Part shown: positions 6,195 through 14,632 of the stretch, piece after piece
Position numbering within the stretch: position 1 is the stretch's first letter
How the letters are laid out: the number at the start of each line of letters is the position of its first letter
NCBI GenBank assembly: GCA_034435435.1
Contig: DAOTXN010000135.1
Coordinates: 62,001-126,000, forward strand
Origin: DAOTXN01 sp034435435
GTDB lineage: Bacteria; Chloroflexota; Anaerolineae; S140-20
Direction of reading: 5' to 3'
Length of the DNA: 64,000 nt
Notes under the pieces: generated by a model
Database searches by the model: none
Told to the model about the DNA's origin: nothing
The model's input: the letters and a program-made list of their open reading frames with translations, nothing else
Made by a program: the position numbers and the translations under genes

Positions 6195-7292
6195 TCACCT
6201 CGCTTCTTGCACGTCATCTGCCAGGGCGATAGTCCCGCCGCCCAATACCCTATCGCCCTGGTAAAAAACAATCGCCTGACCGGGCGTGATGTCACGCTGG
6301 GGATGGTCGAAACGGACCAGAGCCTCGTCTGTATGGGACATCGTCACCGTGACGGCGGCGTCGCGGGCCTTGTAGCGGATCTTGGCCGTGGCCTCGAACG
6401 CATCGCCGGGCGGCGCCCCGGCGATCCAGCTCACCCGCTGGGCCACGCAGGCGTCCCGCCCCAATTCGTCCGCCGGACCCACGACCAGGGCATTGTCGGC
6501 TGCATCCAGCGCCAACACGTACAACCGTTCCGCGCCGGCCACCTGGATGCCTTTGCGTTGGCCGATGGTATAATGAGCCAGCCCGCGATGCTGCCCCAAC
6601 ACACGTCCGGCGCTGTCGCGGATCGGGCCGGGGCGCACGGTCTGGGGCGCGCGCCGGGCCAGGAAACCCCGATAATCCCCGTCGGACACAAAGCACAAAT
6701 CCTGGCTCTCGCGCCGCTCGGCCACGGGCAACGCTCGCTCGCGGGCCAAAGCCCGCACCTGCGGCTTGGTATATTCCCCCACCGGAAACAGCGCGCGGGC
6801 CAGTTGAGCCTGCCCCAACACGTGCAACACGTAGGACTGGTCCTTTTCCCGGTCGGCCCCGCGCCATAACTGATACTGGCCATCCTGGTATCTGACGCGG
6901 GCATAATGACCGGTAGCCAAAAAATCGGCGTCCAGCGCCAGCGCCCGCCGGAGTAGCACGTCGAAGCGGATGTGGCGATTGCACGCGACGCACGGGTTCG
7001 GCGTGCGCCCGGCGGCATATTCGGCCACGAAATAATCTACCACCTGCTGCTTGAACGCACTGGCGACGTTGACCAGGTAAAAAGGGATACCCAGCCTCTC
7101 CGCTACCCGTTCGGCGTCGTATTGGGCGTCGAGGGCGCAGCAGCGGTTGCTGGGGCCGCGTCCGTTGTTGGTCTCGGACCACAGCCGCAGCATCATGCCG
7201 ACCACGTCGTAGCCCTGTTCCACCAGCAGCGCCGCCGCCGCCGAGCTATCGACTCCCCCACTCATCGCCACCACCACGCGCTGTGCTCTCAA
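6195..7292 (-). CDS. mnmA: tRNA-specific 2-thiouridylase MnmA
   Basis: About 365 residues. It installs the 2-thio group on U34 of tRNA Lys/Glu/Gln using ATP and sulfur relayed from a cysteine desulfurase. The PP-loop VVVAMSGGVDSS lies at the N-terminus; the catalytic cysteine of NPCVACNRHIRF and the second cysteine of SQDLCFVSDGDY are both present. GHYARV, the C-terminal beta-barrel (YTIGQRKGIQVAG) and FYQGDRVLGGGTI complete the family pattern. A cysteine desulfurase, its natural sulfur source, is encoded two genes upstream. The start is uncertain: TTG 7292, just after the stop of the Uma2 gene, gives the usual short N-terminus, whereas GTG 7319 would overlap Uma2 by 25 bases. Confidence 0.93.
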   Translation of the reverse strand: MRAQRVVVAMSGGVDSSAAAALLVEQGYDVVGMMLRLWSETNNGRGPSNRCCALDAQYDAERVAERLGIPFYLVNVASAFKQQVVDYFVAEYAAGRTPNPCVACNRHIRFDVLLRRALALDADFLATGHYARVRYQDGQYQLWRGADREKDQSYVLHVLGQAQLARALFPVGEYTKPQVRALARERALPVAERRESQDLCFVSDGDYRGFLARRAPQTVRPGPIRDSAGRVLGQHRGLAHYTIGQRKGIQVAGAERLYVLALDAADNALVVGPADELGRDACVAQRVSWIAGAPPGDAFEATAKIRYKARDAAVTVTMSHTDEALVRFDHPQRDITPGQAIVFYQGDRVLGGGTIALADDVQEAR

Positions 7293-7294
7293 CT

Positions 7295-7825
7295 TTACAC
7301 CCGGCAGCGGCAACCACACTTGAGATCAAGCGTAACCGGCGAGACGTGGCGACGTGTCCCATCCTGTCGGACGTGCAGGACGAGCAGCGTGCGCGGATTG
7401 TATATAATAATGTCTTTGACTCCCTGCGCCAGATAAAACAAAGGGCCAATCTCCAGATCTTTGGCTTCATATCCGCGACTGACGATCTCGATGACGGCCT
7501 CAGGAACGACCTCGACAGCTTCGTCTGTCTCGGGCGGCTCCTGGCAAAAGATCGAAATATCCGGGCGCTTGAGCGAGCCATCGGGAAAACGCACGTAAAC
7601 GTCGGCGTAGTGGAAACAGCCACAACTCTCTTCCGAGCCGGCGAGAGGTTCGAGCGTGGCGCGAATGCGGTCTACCTCTTTTTGGTGTTTGAAGCCCGGG
7701 TGCATCTCCCACAAGGGCAGCCCTCCTACAATTTCCAGTCGGATACCCAGCTCGTCGACGGCCAGTAACTGCGCCATATCCACAGGCGGCCCGAATGTTA
7801 CATCTGTCTGCGCCATTTCGCTCAT
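7295..7825 (-). CDS. Uma2-family (DUF820) endonuclease-like protein
   Basis: 176 residues of the Uma2/DUF820 PD-(D/E)XK-like superfamily. Visible blocks are VRFPDGSLKRPDISIF (aspartate of the core), PEAVIEIVSRGYEAKDLEIG (acidic plus lysine part) and FYLAQGVKDIIIYNPRT. The family is strongly expanded in Cyanobacteria and Chloroflexota, and its biological role is unknown. GAGGTG precedes the ATG. It sits between the cysteine desulfurase and mnmA in a probable operon, although no functional link to tRNA thiolation is known. Confidence 0.85.
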   Translation of the reverse strand: MSEMAQTDVTFGPPVDMAQLLAVDELGIRLEIVGGLPLWEMHPGFKHQKEVDRIRATLEPLAGSEESCGCFHYADVYVRFPDGSLKRPDISIFCQEPPETDEAVEVVPEAVIEIVSRGYEAKDLEIGPLFYLAQGVKDIIIYNPRTLLVLHVRQDGTRRHVSPVTLDLKCGCRCRV

Positions 7826-7863
7826 CTTTCACCTCATTCGATAGCGTTGTCTGCGTTTTGGCG

Positions 7864-9018
7864 TCAAGCGCTGCGCCGCACTTGATCCACGACGCCCGGC
7901 AACAGCTCTAGCACCCGCTCAATCTGTTCGCCGGTCGTGGCGCGCCCCAGCGAAAGACGCAACGAGCCGACCGCCCAATCCGGGTCTAGCCCCATCGCCG
8001 TGAGCACGAAAGATGGCTCCGGGTCGCCTGTGGTGCAGGCCGAGCCGGTGCTGGCGGCGATGCCGGCCAGGTCGAGCGCCATCAGCAGCGTCTCACCGTC
8101 GCAGCCGCGAAATGCAAAGCTGGCGCTGTCGGCCAGCCGGGCTGTCGGATGGCCGGTCAAGCGCGCGTCAGGCACCCGTTCCAGCACGCCCGCGATCAAC
8201 CAGTCGCGCAGCCGCGCCAGTCGGTTGGTTTCGTCGCCCCGCTTTTCTTCGGCCAGTTGTAAGGCCACAGCCAGCCCCACGTTGCCGGCCACGTCTACCG
8301 TGCCGGGCCGCCGGCCTCGCTCGTGCCCGCCTCCGGTCAGCGGCGGCACAAAGGCCATCTCGCGCCGCACGTACAACGCGCCGACCCCTTTGGGGCCGTA
8401 AAACTTGTGGGCCGAGAGGGTCAACAGGTCCACACGGAGCGCGTTCACGTCCAGGCTCAGCTTGCCCGCCGCCTGGACTGCGTCGGTGTGAAACGGAATG
8501 TTGTGAGCGCGGGCGATCTGGCCGATTTCCGCAATGGGTTGGATCGTGCCCACCTCGTTGTTGGCATACACCACGCTGATAAGCGCCGTGTCTGCCCGGA
8601 TGGCCCGGCGAACGTCGGCGGGGTCCACTTGTCCATAGCGATCCACCGGCACGAACGTCGCTTCAAAACCAAACCGGTCGCACAATTGCTGCACGGTGTG
8701 ACCCACGGCGTGATGTTCCACGGTCGTGGTGATAATGTGTTTGCCCCGACCGGCGTCTCGCGCCGCCCACGCCACTCCACGAATCGCCAGATTGTCGCTC
8801 TCGGTGCCGCTGGCCGTAAAGATCACTTCGGTGGGATGGCAACCCATCACCTGCGCCACCTGGCTGCGCGCTGCTTCCAAGCCCCTGGCGGCTGCCCGCC
8901 CAAAGGCGTGAATCGAAGCGCTGTTGCCATAGATCTCGGTCCAATAAGGCGCCATGGCCGTGATCACCTGTGGGGCGACAGGTGTCGTGGCGGCGTGGTC
9001 CAAATATATCGTGTTCAT
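7864..9018 (-). CDS. Cysteine desulfurase (IscS/NifS family)
   Basis: 384-residue PLP enzyme that removes sulfur from L-cysteine to form an enzyme persulfide. It opens with the classic IYLDHAATTPVAP. The PLP lysine is in LSAHKFYGPKGVGALY, the cofactor-contacting HTDAVQAAGK is present, and the persulfide cysteine is in TGSACTTGDPEPS. The short loop and motif fit class I (IscS/NifS). Its position upstream of Uma2 and mnmA suggests it supplies sulfur for tRNA thiolation, and probably for Fe-S clusters. The start at ATG 9018 gives the family N-terminus; upstream in-frame codons to 9072 do not look like protein of this family. Confidence 0.93.
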   Translation of the reverse strand: MNTIYLDHAATTPVAPQVITAMAPYWTEIYGNSASIHAFGRAAARGLEAARSQVAQVMGCHPTEVIFTASGTESDNLAIRGVAWAARDAGRGKHIITTTVEHHAVGHTVQQLCDRFGFEATFVPVDRYGQVDPADVRRAIRADTALISVVYANNEVGTIQPIAEIGQIARAHNIPFHTDAVQAAGKLSLDVNALRVDLLTLSAHKFYGPKGVGALYVRREMAFVPPLTGGGHERGRRPGTVDVAGNVGLAVALQLAEEKRGDETNRLARLRDWLIAGVLERVPDARLTGHPTARLADSASFAFRGCDGETLLMALDLAGIAASTGSACTTGDPEPSFVLTAMGLDPDWAVGSLRLSLGRATTGEQIERVLELLPGVVDQVRRSA

Positions 9019-9240
9019 GGCAGCGTTATTGTAACACGCCCACAATTCGCCGTCAAACTTTGAGGGCCACATTCGAGAGTTCGCCCCAGACCGCGATTAC
9101 GGTATCCCTGCGTCTGACCTGTTTCTAACCAAATTTAACCACACTCTGACTGGCGGGAGAGACAATTGTCGGGTAAAATAATGGTAGAGGGGGGAGGGCG
9201 CTGCAAGCGTATATTGCTGCTCGGTTTGCGAGACAGGTGA

Positions 9241-12200
9241 ATGAAAAAGTCTTCCCGTCTCAGGTTATCATTGGCTGATAACCCGCGATTTTTCCTCACG
9301 TGGGCGGCTGTTTTTTGCCTAGTAGTTTTGTTCTTGCCTGCGGCGGCGGCGGCTCAACCCACCGGCTATCAGGAATATTATGTGTTGGGTTACGAAGAGC
9401 ACATCTGGCGGGCATCCCTACAAATCTACGAAGGTCCCGATAATGACATCCCTGGCAGAATTTGCTCCACGGTCAGCCTGGTGGCGACGGCAGACCACCA
9501 GGTGATCTATTATGACCATTGGGAAGATGGCTACGAGGCCGATTTGCTCAATCCCATCCAATCTACAACCGAAATCTTTGGAGACGGCAACCTCGCCAAC
9601 GGCGGGCAGGGCAGCGACGTTTTGCTGGCCGGCGATGCGATCAACTTGGTCAGCGACCAAAATCTTACCGGCCCGACGGCCATCCATGGTTATGTGCCAG
9701 TAGACCCCAGTCGTAACCCGGCCTATCTGCGCTACGACGGTGGGGATCACGTTTTCTCCAGCGGCGGCCCGGTGGACTTGACGCACGCTATGTGGCCGCT
9801 GGATAACTCGTGGATCGGCGATGCGTGGGAGGTCTACTCTCGACAGGCTTACGCAGATGCCTATTCCTATCGCCTGCCCATCGGCGAAGACCTGTACGCT
9901 TTTGGCGGCGGCGACACCGGTAGGTATGGCGATTTTCGAAATGTCATTCTAGAGTTGGGGGCTTTTCAGGACAATACTACGGTCGAGATCGACAATGGGG
10001 CCGACGTGATCAACCTGACGCTAGATCGGGGCGAGGCCTATTCCAGCCTGGGTTACATCAACTCCACCCCTGCGCCCGCGATTACCATCCATTCCAGCAC
10101 GACCATCTACTCCAACAAACCGACCCAGGTAGGGCTGGCCACGGGCGCCGACAGCCCTAGCGGCGATGGCTATCAGGGCCGGTCCTACATCGTGCTGTCT
10201 GACTTGCTGTGGGGCAGCGACTATGTGGTGCCTGTGCCCAGCGGCAGCGGAGGCCACCCGGCCGAGATTTACCTTTCTAACCCCAACGACTATCCCATCA
10301 CCATTCACGCCTTTGACGTCGCCACTCAGACCACTTTTGTCATCAGCCCTTCACAATTCATCAGCTCGACCATCCCCTATTCAACCAAGCGCGGCAGTCT
10401 GGGCTACGTGCCGGCAGACTCGGCGGCGCGTTTTACTTCGCCCGATGGCGTGTTTGGCATAGTGGTCGCCGCCGACACCTCTGATATCGTCTTCGATTGG
10501 GGCTTCTCGGGTATCCCGGCCAACTTTCTCACCAGCGACTATTACGCTTCCTGGGCTCCAGGCACAACCGATCTGTCCGACAACGGATCTCCGGTGTGGG
10601 TCACTCCGTTGAACGATGGCACGACTTTTTACGTGGATTATAGCCCTTTGGATGGCGTCGTAGACGAGACCTTTACCCTGAACGTGTTGCAGCAGCGGCG
10701 TATTTTTGACCGCATCGACAACGACAACACGGGCATGCACATCTGGGCCACGGCTGAGTTTGCCATGGCCTGGGGCGAAGACCCCAATACGGCTGGAAAC
10801 TCCACCCCCTACCTGGACCTGGGTGTGACTACGTTGCCGCTGTTGCAGCGTTGGCTCGATCCGGTGCTCACGCTCGACAAAACGGCCCAGCCCACTATTT
10901 TGACGTCGCCGGGGCAGGTGACGTTTACGCTGGCGGCTCAGGCCTTTAACGCTCCGTTGAGCAACGTAGACCTCAGTGATACTCTACCCATCAGTTGGAG
11001 CTATGTGCCCGGGAGCAGCCAGATCGTCTGGCCCGATGGCAGCGAAACGGCCTGGGAACCCAGCCAGACCGGACGCCATTTATTCTGGGACCTCTCGACC
11101 GCCTTGGATGTGAATCAGCAGCTCGCGCTTACCTTTCGGGCTGCTATCACTTCTACTGGAGGTGTGACGCTGACCGCTTTCGATGGCTTTGAGAGCGGCG
11201 ATTACAGTGGTGGGGCCAATTGGGCCGGCGACTGGCAAGAATCGGGCGACGACGGCAACCCCGCCGCCGGCGACGTGCGCCTGGTCCAGACCGGCGCGCC
11301 ATATTCCGGCAATTACCATTTGCGTATACGTGAGGGCAGCAACGCCATTACGAGGTCCCTCAATCTAGAGCCATTCGTTGTGCCTTTGCTTCAGTTCGTG
11401 CGACGAGTGGAGCAGATTGAGGTCGGTGATGACTTTTACCTGGATGTGTTCGATGGATTGGAGTGGACCCCGGTGTTGACGTGGACCAACGGGGATCTGG
11501 AAGGCCAAACGGTTCACGAAACGGTCAATCTCTCACCCTACGCCGGCCCCTCGACGGCGCTACGCTTCCGCAGCGGGGTGAGCGTCAGCGGCGACGACAC
11601 GCTCTACCTCGATCAGATACAGATTTTCGATGGGTTGGGGGTGAGCATCAACCGGGGTGAGGCCATCGGCAAGGACGAGTATTCGGGCACGCTGTTCAAC
11701 CCCACCGACGAGGCCAGCGTGTACATCAGTCCGCTCCATTTGGAAAAATCCGTCAGTCATACCCAGATCGGTATTGCCGGGACGCTCGTCTATACGATTT
11801 CTTATGCCAACCTGGGCAGTGCCATCACGGCCACTAATGTGGTACTGCGCGACACCGTTCCGGTGCAACACGTCACGGTTGAATCGATTTCCAATGGTGG
11901 GCAATTCGACCCTGCCAGTGGTGAGCTGGTGTGGACGTTGGGTGCGCTTGCACCAGGTACGGGCGGCGTAGTCACCTTTACCGTGCGAGTGAAAGATTTT
12001 GTCGAAAATGGCACGCTGATCATCAACACCGCAGATGTGAGCAGCGACCAGACCCGAGCGGGTAGCAATGAGGTGCGTACCACTGTGCTGGCGCCCGACA
12101 TCACTTTCTCGAAAACAGGCCCCACAGCGGCGGCTTTGGGTCAGGTCATCACGTATACCATTTCGTTCCAAAACGAGGGTGGGTTGGCAGGCACCAACGT

Positions 12201-14532
12201 CGTCATCTCGGATGTCTTGTCGCCATCGCTCACGTATGTACCCGGCAGTCTGGCGTTAAATTTGGGCAGCGATTGGCTTTCGCTGACCGACGCTCCCGAT
12301 GGCGACCGGGGGGCTTTTATCGCACCCACTGTCATCGTTACGCCCGGCGTCGTCGCACCTGATCTGAGCGGACAGGTGCGCTTTCGCGTCCAGGTCGGCG
12401 ATACATTACCACCCGACGCGTTGATCTTGAACAGCGCCGCCCTCGACCGCGACCTGGACATCCCGCGCCAATCTAACACCGTGGTGACGCGCATCTCTGA
12501 CCTGCTGTTGACCAAGCGCGCTGAGACGCGGAACGATTCCGAACAACCGATCGTAGCGCCTACCGGCCTCATCACGTACACGCTCATTTACGAGAACGTC
12601 TCACCGACCACCAGCCAAACCAACGTTTTTGTGCAGGAGCGCGTTCCTGACCTGACGGCGCTCGTCCCAAGCAGCGTCTTTGGCGGCGACAGCGTCGAGT
12701 ATTCGTGGGACAATGGCGCGACGTGGAGCGCGACGCTGCCCATTACACCTGTGACGCATCTACGCTGGTACGATGTCGTGTTGCCTGCTGCGACTCAGGC
12801 GAGCGCCGGCTTTACGGTACAGGTCAATCCCACGCTACCCCCCAACACGACGATACAAAACGTAGCCTACATCACCAGCACCGAAATGGCCGCTTTTTGG
12901 GACGAATGGCTGGTCTCTAATGAAGTGTCTGTAGACACGGTGGACCTATGGTTGAAAAAGAACGCCAGCGCCACGGTCGCTCCGGCCGGGGAAATTCTCA
13001 CCTACACGCTCTTTTATGGCAATCGCGGCAGCGCCGACGCCGTTGCCGTACAAATCGCCGACCTTTTACCTGCCGGGACGACCTATCGGGCCGGGAGCAT
13101 CTGGGGAGCAGGGGCCGACGACACGTTGGCTCCATGGCTGGTCTGGGACGTGTTCACGGTCACGGCGGGCAGCGGCGGCAGCACGGCCGGCTATGCTGTG
13201 CAGTTGGCCCCCGACCTGACGCCAGGTACGTTCCTCACCAACACGGCCGCGTTCAGCAGCCCGTGGGGCGTAGAGGTGAGCAACGTTTCCACCGTGCTGA
13301 TCACAGCGCCGATTTTGCCGCAGCTTTCGTTGAACAAATCAGTCAGCGCCGGGCAGGTCACGCCGGGCGAACTGTTCACCTACACGCTGGTTGTCACCAA
13401 TGACGGCGGCATGGCTTACAATCTGTGGGTTAGCGATGTATTGCCGGCCGATACCGCCTTTGTGAGCTGCGGCGGTGCGGCGTGCGGACTGGCGGACAAC
13501 ACGGTGAATTGGAGCCTGCCGAATCTGTCTGGATCTGGCGCGTCACTGACTTTGACGCTCAGCGTGCTGCCCGACGAAGGTCTAGCTAACGGCTGGCTCA
13601 TCGTCAACTCTAGTTATGGCGCGATAGCTGACGGTATCGCGCTGGTGAGCGGCCCACCCGTCACGACGACGATCAGTGTTGCTGTGCTAAACCTGAACAA
13701 ATGGGCCTTCCCGCTGCAAGTCTTTGCCGGCTCGCGGTTGGACTATACGCTGCGGGTAGACAACACTGGCGGCCAGGCCACCCAACTCGTCGTCAGCGAC
13801 ACGCTGCCCGCCCACACGACGTTCGGCGGGTGTGATTGTTCACTTTCTAGCCTGGCGGCGGGCCTGACCAAGCCCCAAGTTCCTATTTCTTGCGGCGAAA
13901 CTTTTACTTGCTCTCTGCAAAACGACATAGTCGTCTGGCGCGTCGACGACCTGATGAGTGGGCGGGCGCTGCAGATGACGTTTTGGGTGACGACCGAGCC
14001 TACCCTGTCTGAAGGGACGCTGATTGTGAACCAGAGTTACACCTTGACTGCGGAACACGTGGCGCCTTTGGTGGGGAGTGTGCCTGTGACGACGCCGGTG
14101 CATCAACTCCTGGTGACGATTTCCAAGACCGCCCACCCGAATCCGGTCACGACCGGTCAGCAGTTGCTCTACACCATCACTTTACAGAACCCTGGAAGCG
14201 CGCTAAACAACCTTACCATCACAGACTTGCTGCCGGTGGGGACCTCTTTTGTCACCTGCGGCGGCGCGCTGTGTGAGTTGGATGGTGGGCTTTTACCTTA
14301 CGTGAGATGGTGGATACCCAGTTTGGCAGCGGGCGGCGCCCAAGACTTGACGATGCGGGTTCTGGTTGGTGATGTCGGGGGCGACCGCCTGATCAACGCT
14401 TTCTATGGTATTTGGGTTCCCGCGGCCTCACAACGGGTGGCCGGTGCGCCGGTCGAAGTCGCCGTTATCAACCCGTATTCCGATTTGCGTTACATCTATC
14501 TGCCCCTCGTGCTCCGCGATTATCCACCCTAA
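9241..14532 (+). CDS. Giant secreted protein with eight DUF11 repeats
   Basis: 1763 residues. A signal peptide (about 1-39, hydrophobic core FLTWAAVFCLVVLFLPAAAA) precedes an N-terminal beta-rich module of about 500 residues that resembles the IgGFc-binding-type region (YDHWEDGYEADL, GPTAIHGYVP). Eight DUF11-type repeats follow; their starts read LTLDKTAQP, LHLEKSVSH, ITFSKTGPT, LLLTKRAET, LWLKKNASA, LSLNKSVSA, LNLNKWAFP and VTISKTAHP, each with a later SDTLP-like motif. Residues about 646-800 are a different beta-sandwich (FDGFESGDYSGG, ending YLDQIQIFDG) set inside the first repeat region. The tail is YIYLPLVLRDYPP, a recurrent ending of exported Chloroflexota proteins, not an LPxTG signal. 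It probably forms a surface stalk or sheath. ACAGGTGA precedes the ATG. Confidence 0.85.
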   Translation: MKKSSRLRLSLADNPRFFLTWAAVFCLVVLFLPAAAAAQPTGYQEYYVLGYEEHIWRASLQIYEGPDNDIPGRICSTVSLVATADHQVIYYDHWEDGYEADLLNPIQSTTEIFGDGNLANGGQGSDVLLAGDAINLVSDQNLTGPTAIHGYVPVDPSRNPAYLRYDGGDHVFSSGGPVDLTHAMWPLDNSWIGDAWEVYSRQAYADAYSYRLPIGEDLYAFGGGDTGRYGDFRNVILELGAFQDNTTVEIDNGADVINLTLDRGEAYSSLGYINSTPAPAITIHSSTTIYSNKPTQVGLATGADSPSGDGYQGRSYIVLSDLLWGSDYVVPVPSGSGGHPAEIYLSNPNDYPITIHAFDVATQTTFVISPSQFISSTIPYSTKRGSLGYVPADSAARFTSPDGVFGIVVAADTSDIVFDWGFSGIPANFLTSDYYASWAPGTTDLSDNGSPVWVTPLNDGTTFYVDYSPLDGVVDETFTLNVLQQRRIFDRIDNDNTGMHIWATAEFAMAWGEDPNTAGNSTPYLDLGVTTLPLLQRWLDPVLTLDKTAQPTILTSPGQVTFTLAAQAFNAPLSNVDLSDTLPISWSYVPGSSQIVWPDGSETAWEPSQTGRHLFWDLSTALDVNQQLALTFRAAITSTGGVTLTAFDGFESGDYSGGANWAGDWQESGDDGNPAAGDVRLVQTGAPYSGNYHLRIREGSNAITRSLNLEPFVVPLLQFVRRVEQIEVGDDFYLDVFDGLEWTPVLTWTNGDLEGQTVHETVNLSPYAGPSTALRFRSGVSVSGDDTLYLDQIQIFDGLGVSINRGEAIGKDEYSGTLFNPTDEASVYISPLHLEKSVSHTQIGIAGTLVYTISYANLGSAITATNVVLRDTVPVQHVTVESISNGGQFDPASGELVWTLGALAPGTGGVVTFTVRVKDFVENGTLIINTADVSSDQTRAGSNEVRTTVLAPDITFSKTGPTAAALGQVITYTISFQNEGGLAGTNVVISDVLSPSLTYVPGSLALNLGSDWLSLTDAPDGDRGAFIAPTVIVTPGVVAPDLSGQVRFRVQVGDTLPPDALILNSAALDRDLDIPRQSNTVVTRISDLLLTKRAETRNDSEQPIVAPTGLITYTLIYENVSPTTSQTNVFVQERVPDLTALVPSSVFGGDSVEYSWDNGATWSATLPITPVTHLRWYDVVLPAATQASAGFTVQVNPTLPPNTTIQNVAYITSTEMAAFWDEWLVSNEVSVDTVDLWLKKNASATVAPAGEILTYTLFYGNRGSADAVAVQIADLLPAGTTYRAGSIWGAGADDTLAPWLVWDVFTVTAGSGGSTAGYAVQLAPDLTPGTFLTNTAAFSSPWGVEVSNVSTVLITAPILPQLSLNKSVSAGQVTPGELFTYTLVVTNDGGMAYNLWVSDVLPADTAFVSCGGAACGLADNTVNWSLPNLSGSGASLTLTLSVLPDEGLANGWLIVNSSYGAIADGIALVSGPPVTTTISVAVLNLNKWAFPLQVFAGSRLDYTLRVDNTGGQATQLVVSDTLPAHTTFGGCDCSLSSLAAGLTKPQVPISCGETFTCSLQNDIVVWRVDDLMSGRALQMTFWVTTEPTLSEGTLIVNQSYTLTAEHVAPLVGSVPVTTPVHQLLVTISKTAHPNPVTTGQQLLYTITLQNPGSALNNLTITDLLPVGTSFVTCGGALCELDGGLLPYVRWWIPSLAAGGAQDLTMRVLVGDVGGDRLINAFYGIWVPAASQRVAGAPVEVAVINPYSDLRYIYLPLVLRDYPP

Positions 14533-14562
14533 CCCGAACGAGCCGGTATCAAGCGCTTAAAG

Positions 14563-14591
14563 TTGAAGTTTGTGGTGTTTCGGTGTACAAT
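14563..14591 (+). promoter_or_regulatory. Promoter of the PP2C-like/propeller gene
   Basis: TTGAAG (14563-14568), a 17-base spacer and TACAAT (14586-14591) place the transcript start near 14598, about 35 bases before the chosen ATG. Confidence 0.6.
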
Positions 14592-14632
14592 GAGTCTTGT
14601 CGGTCCTGACGTGTCTACCCCGTATAAAGAGC

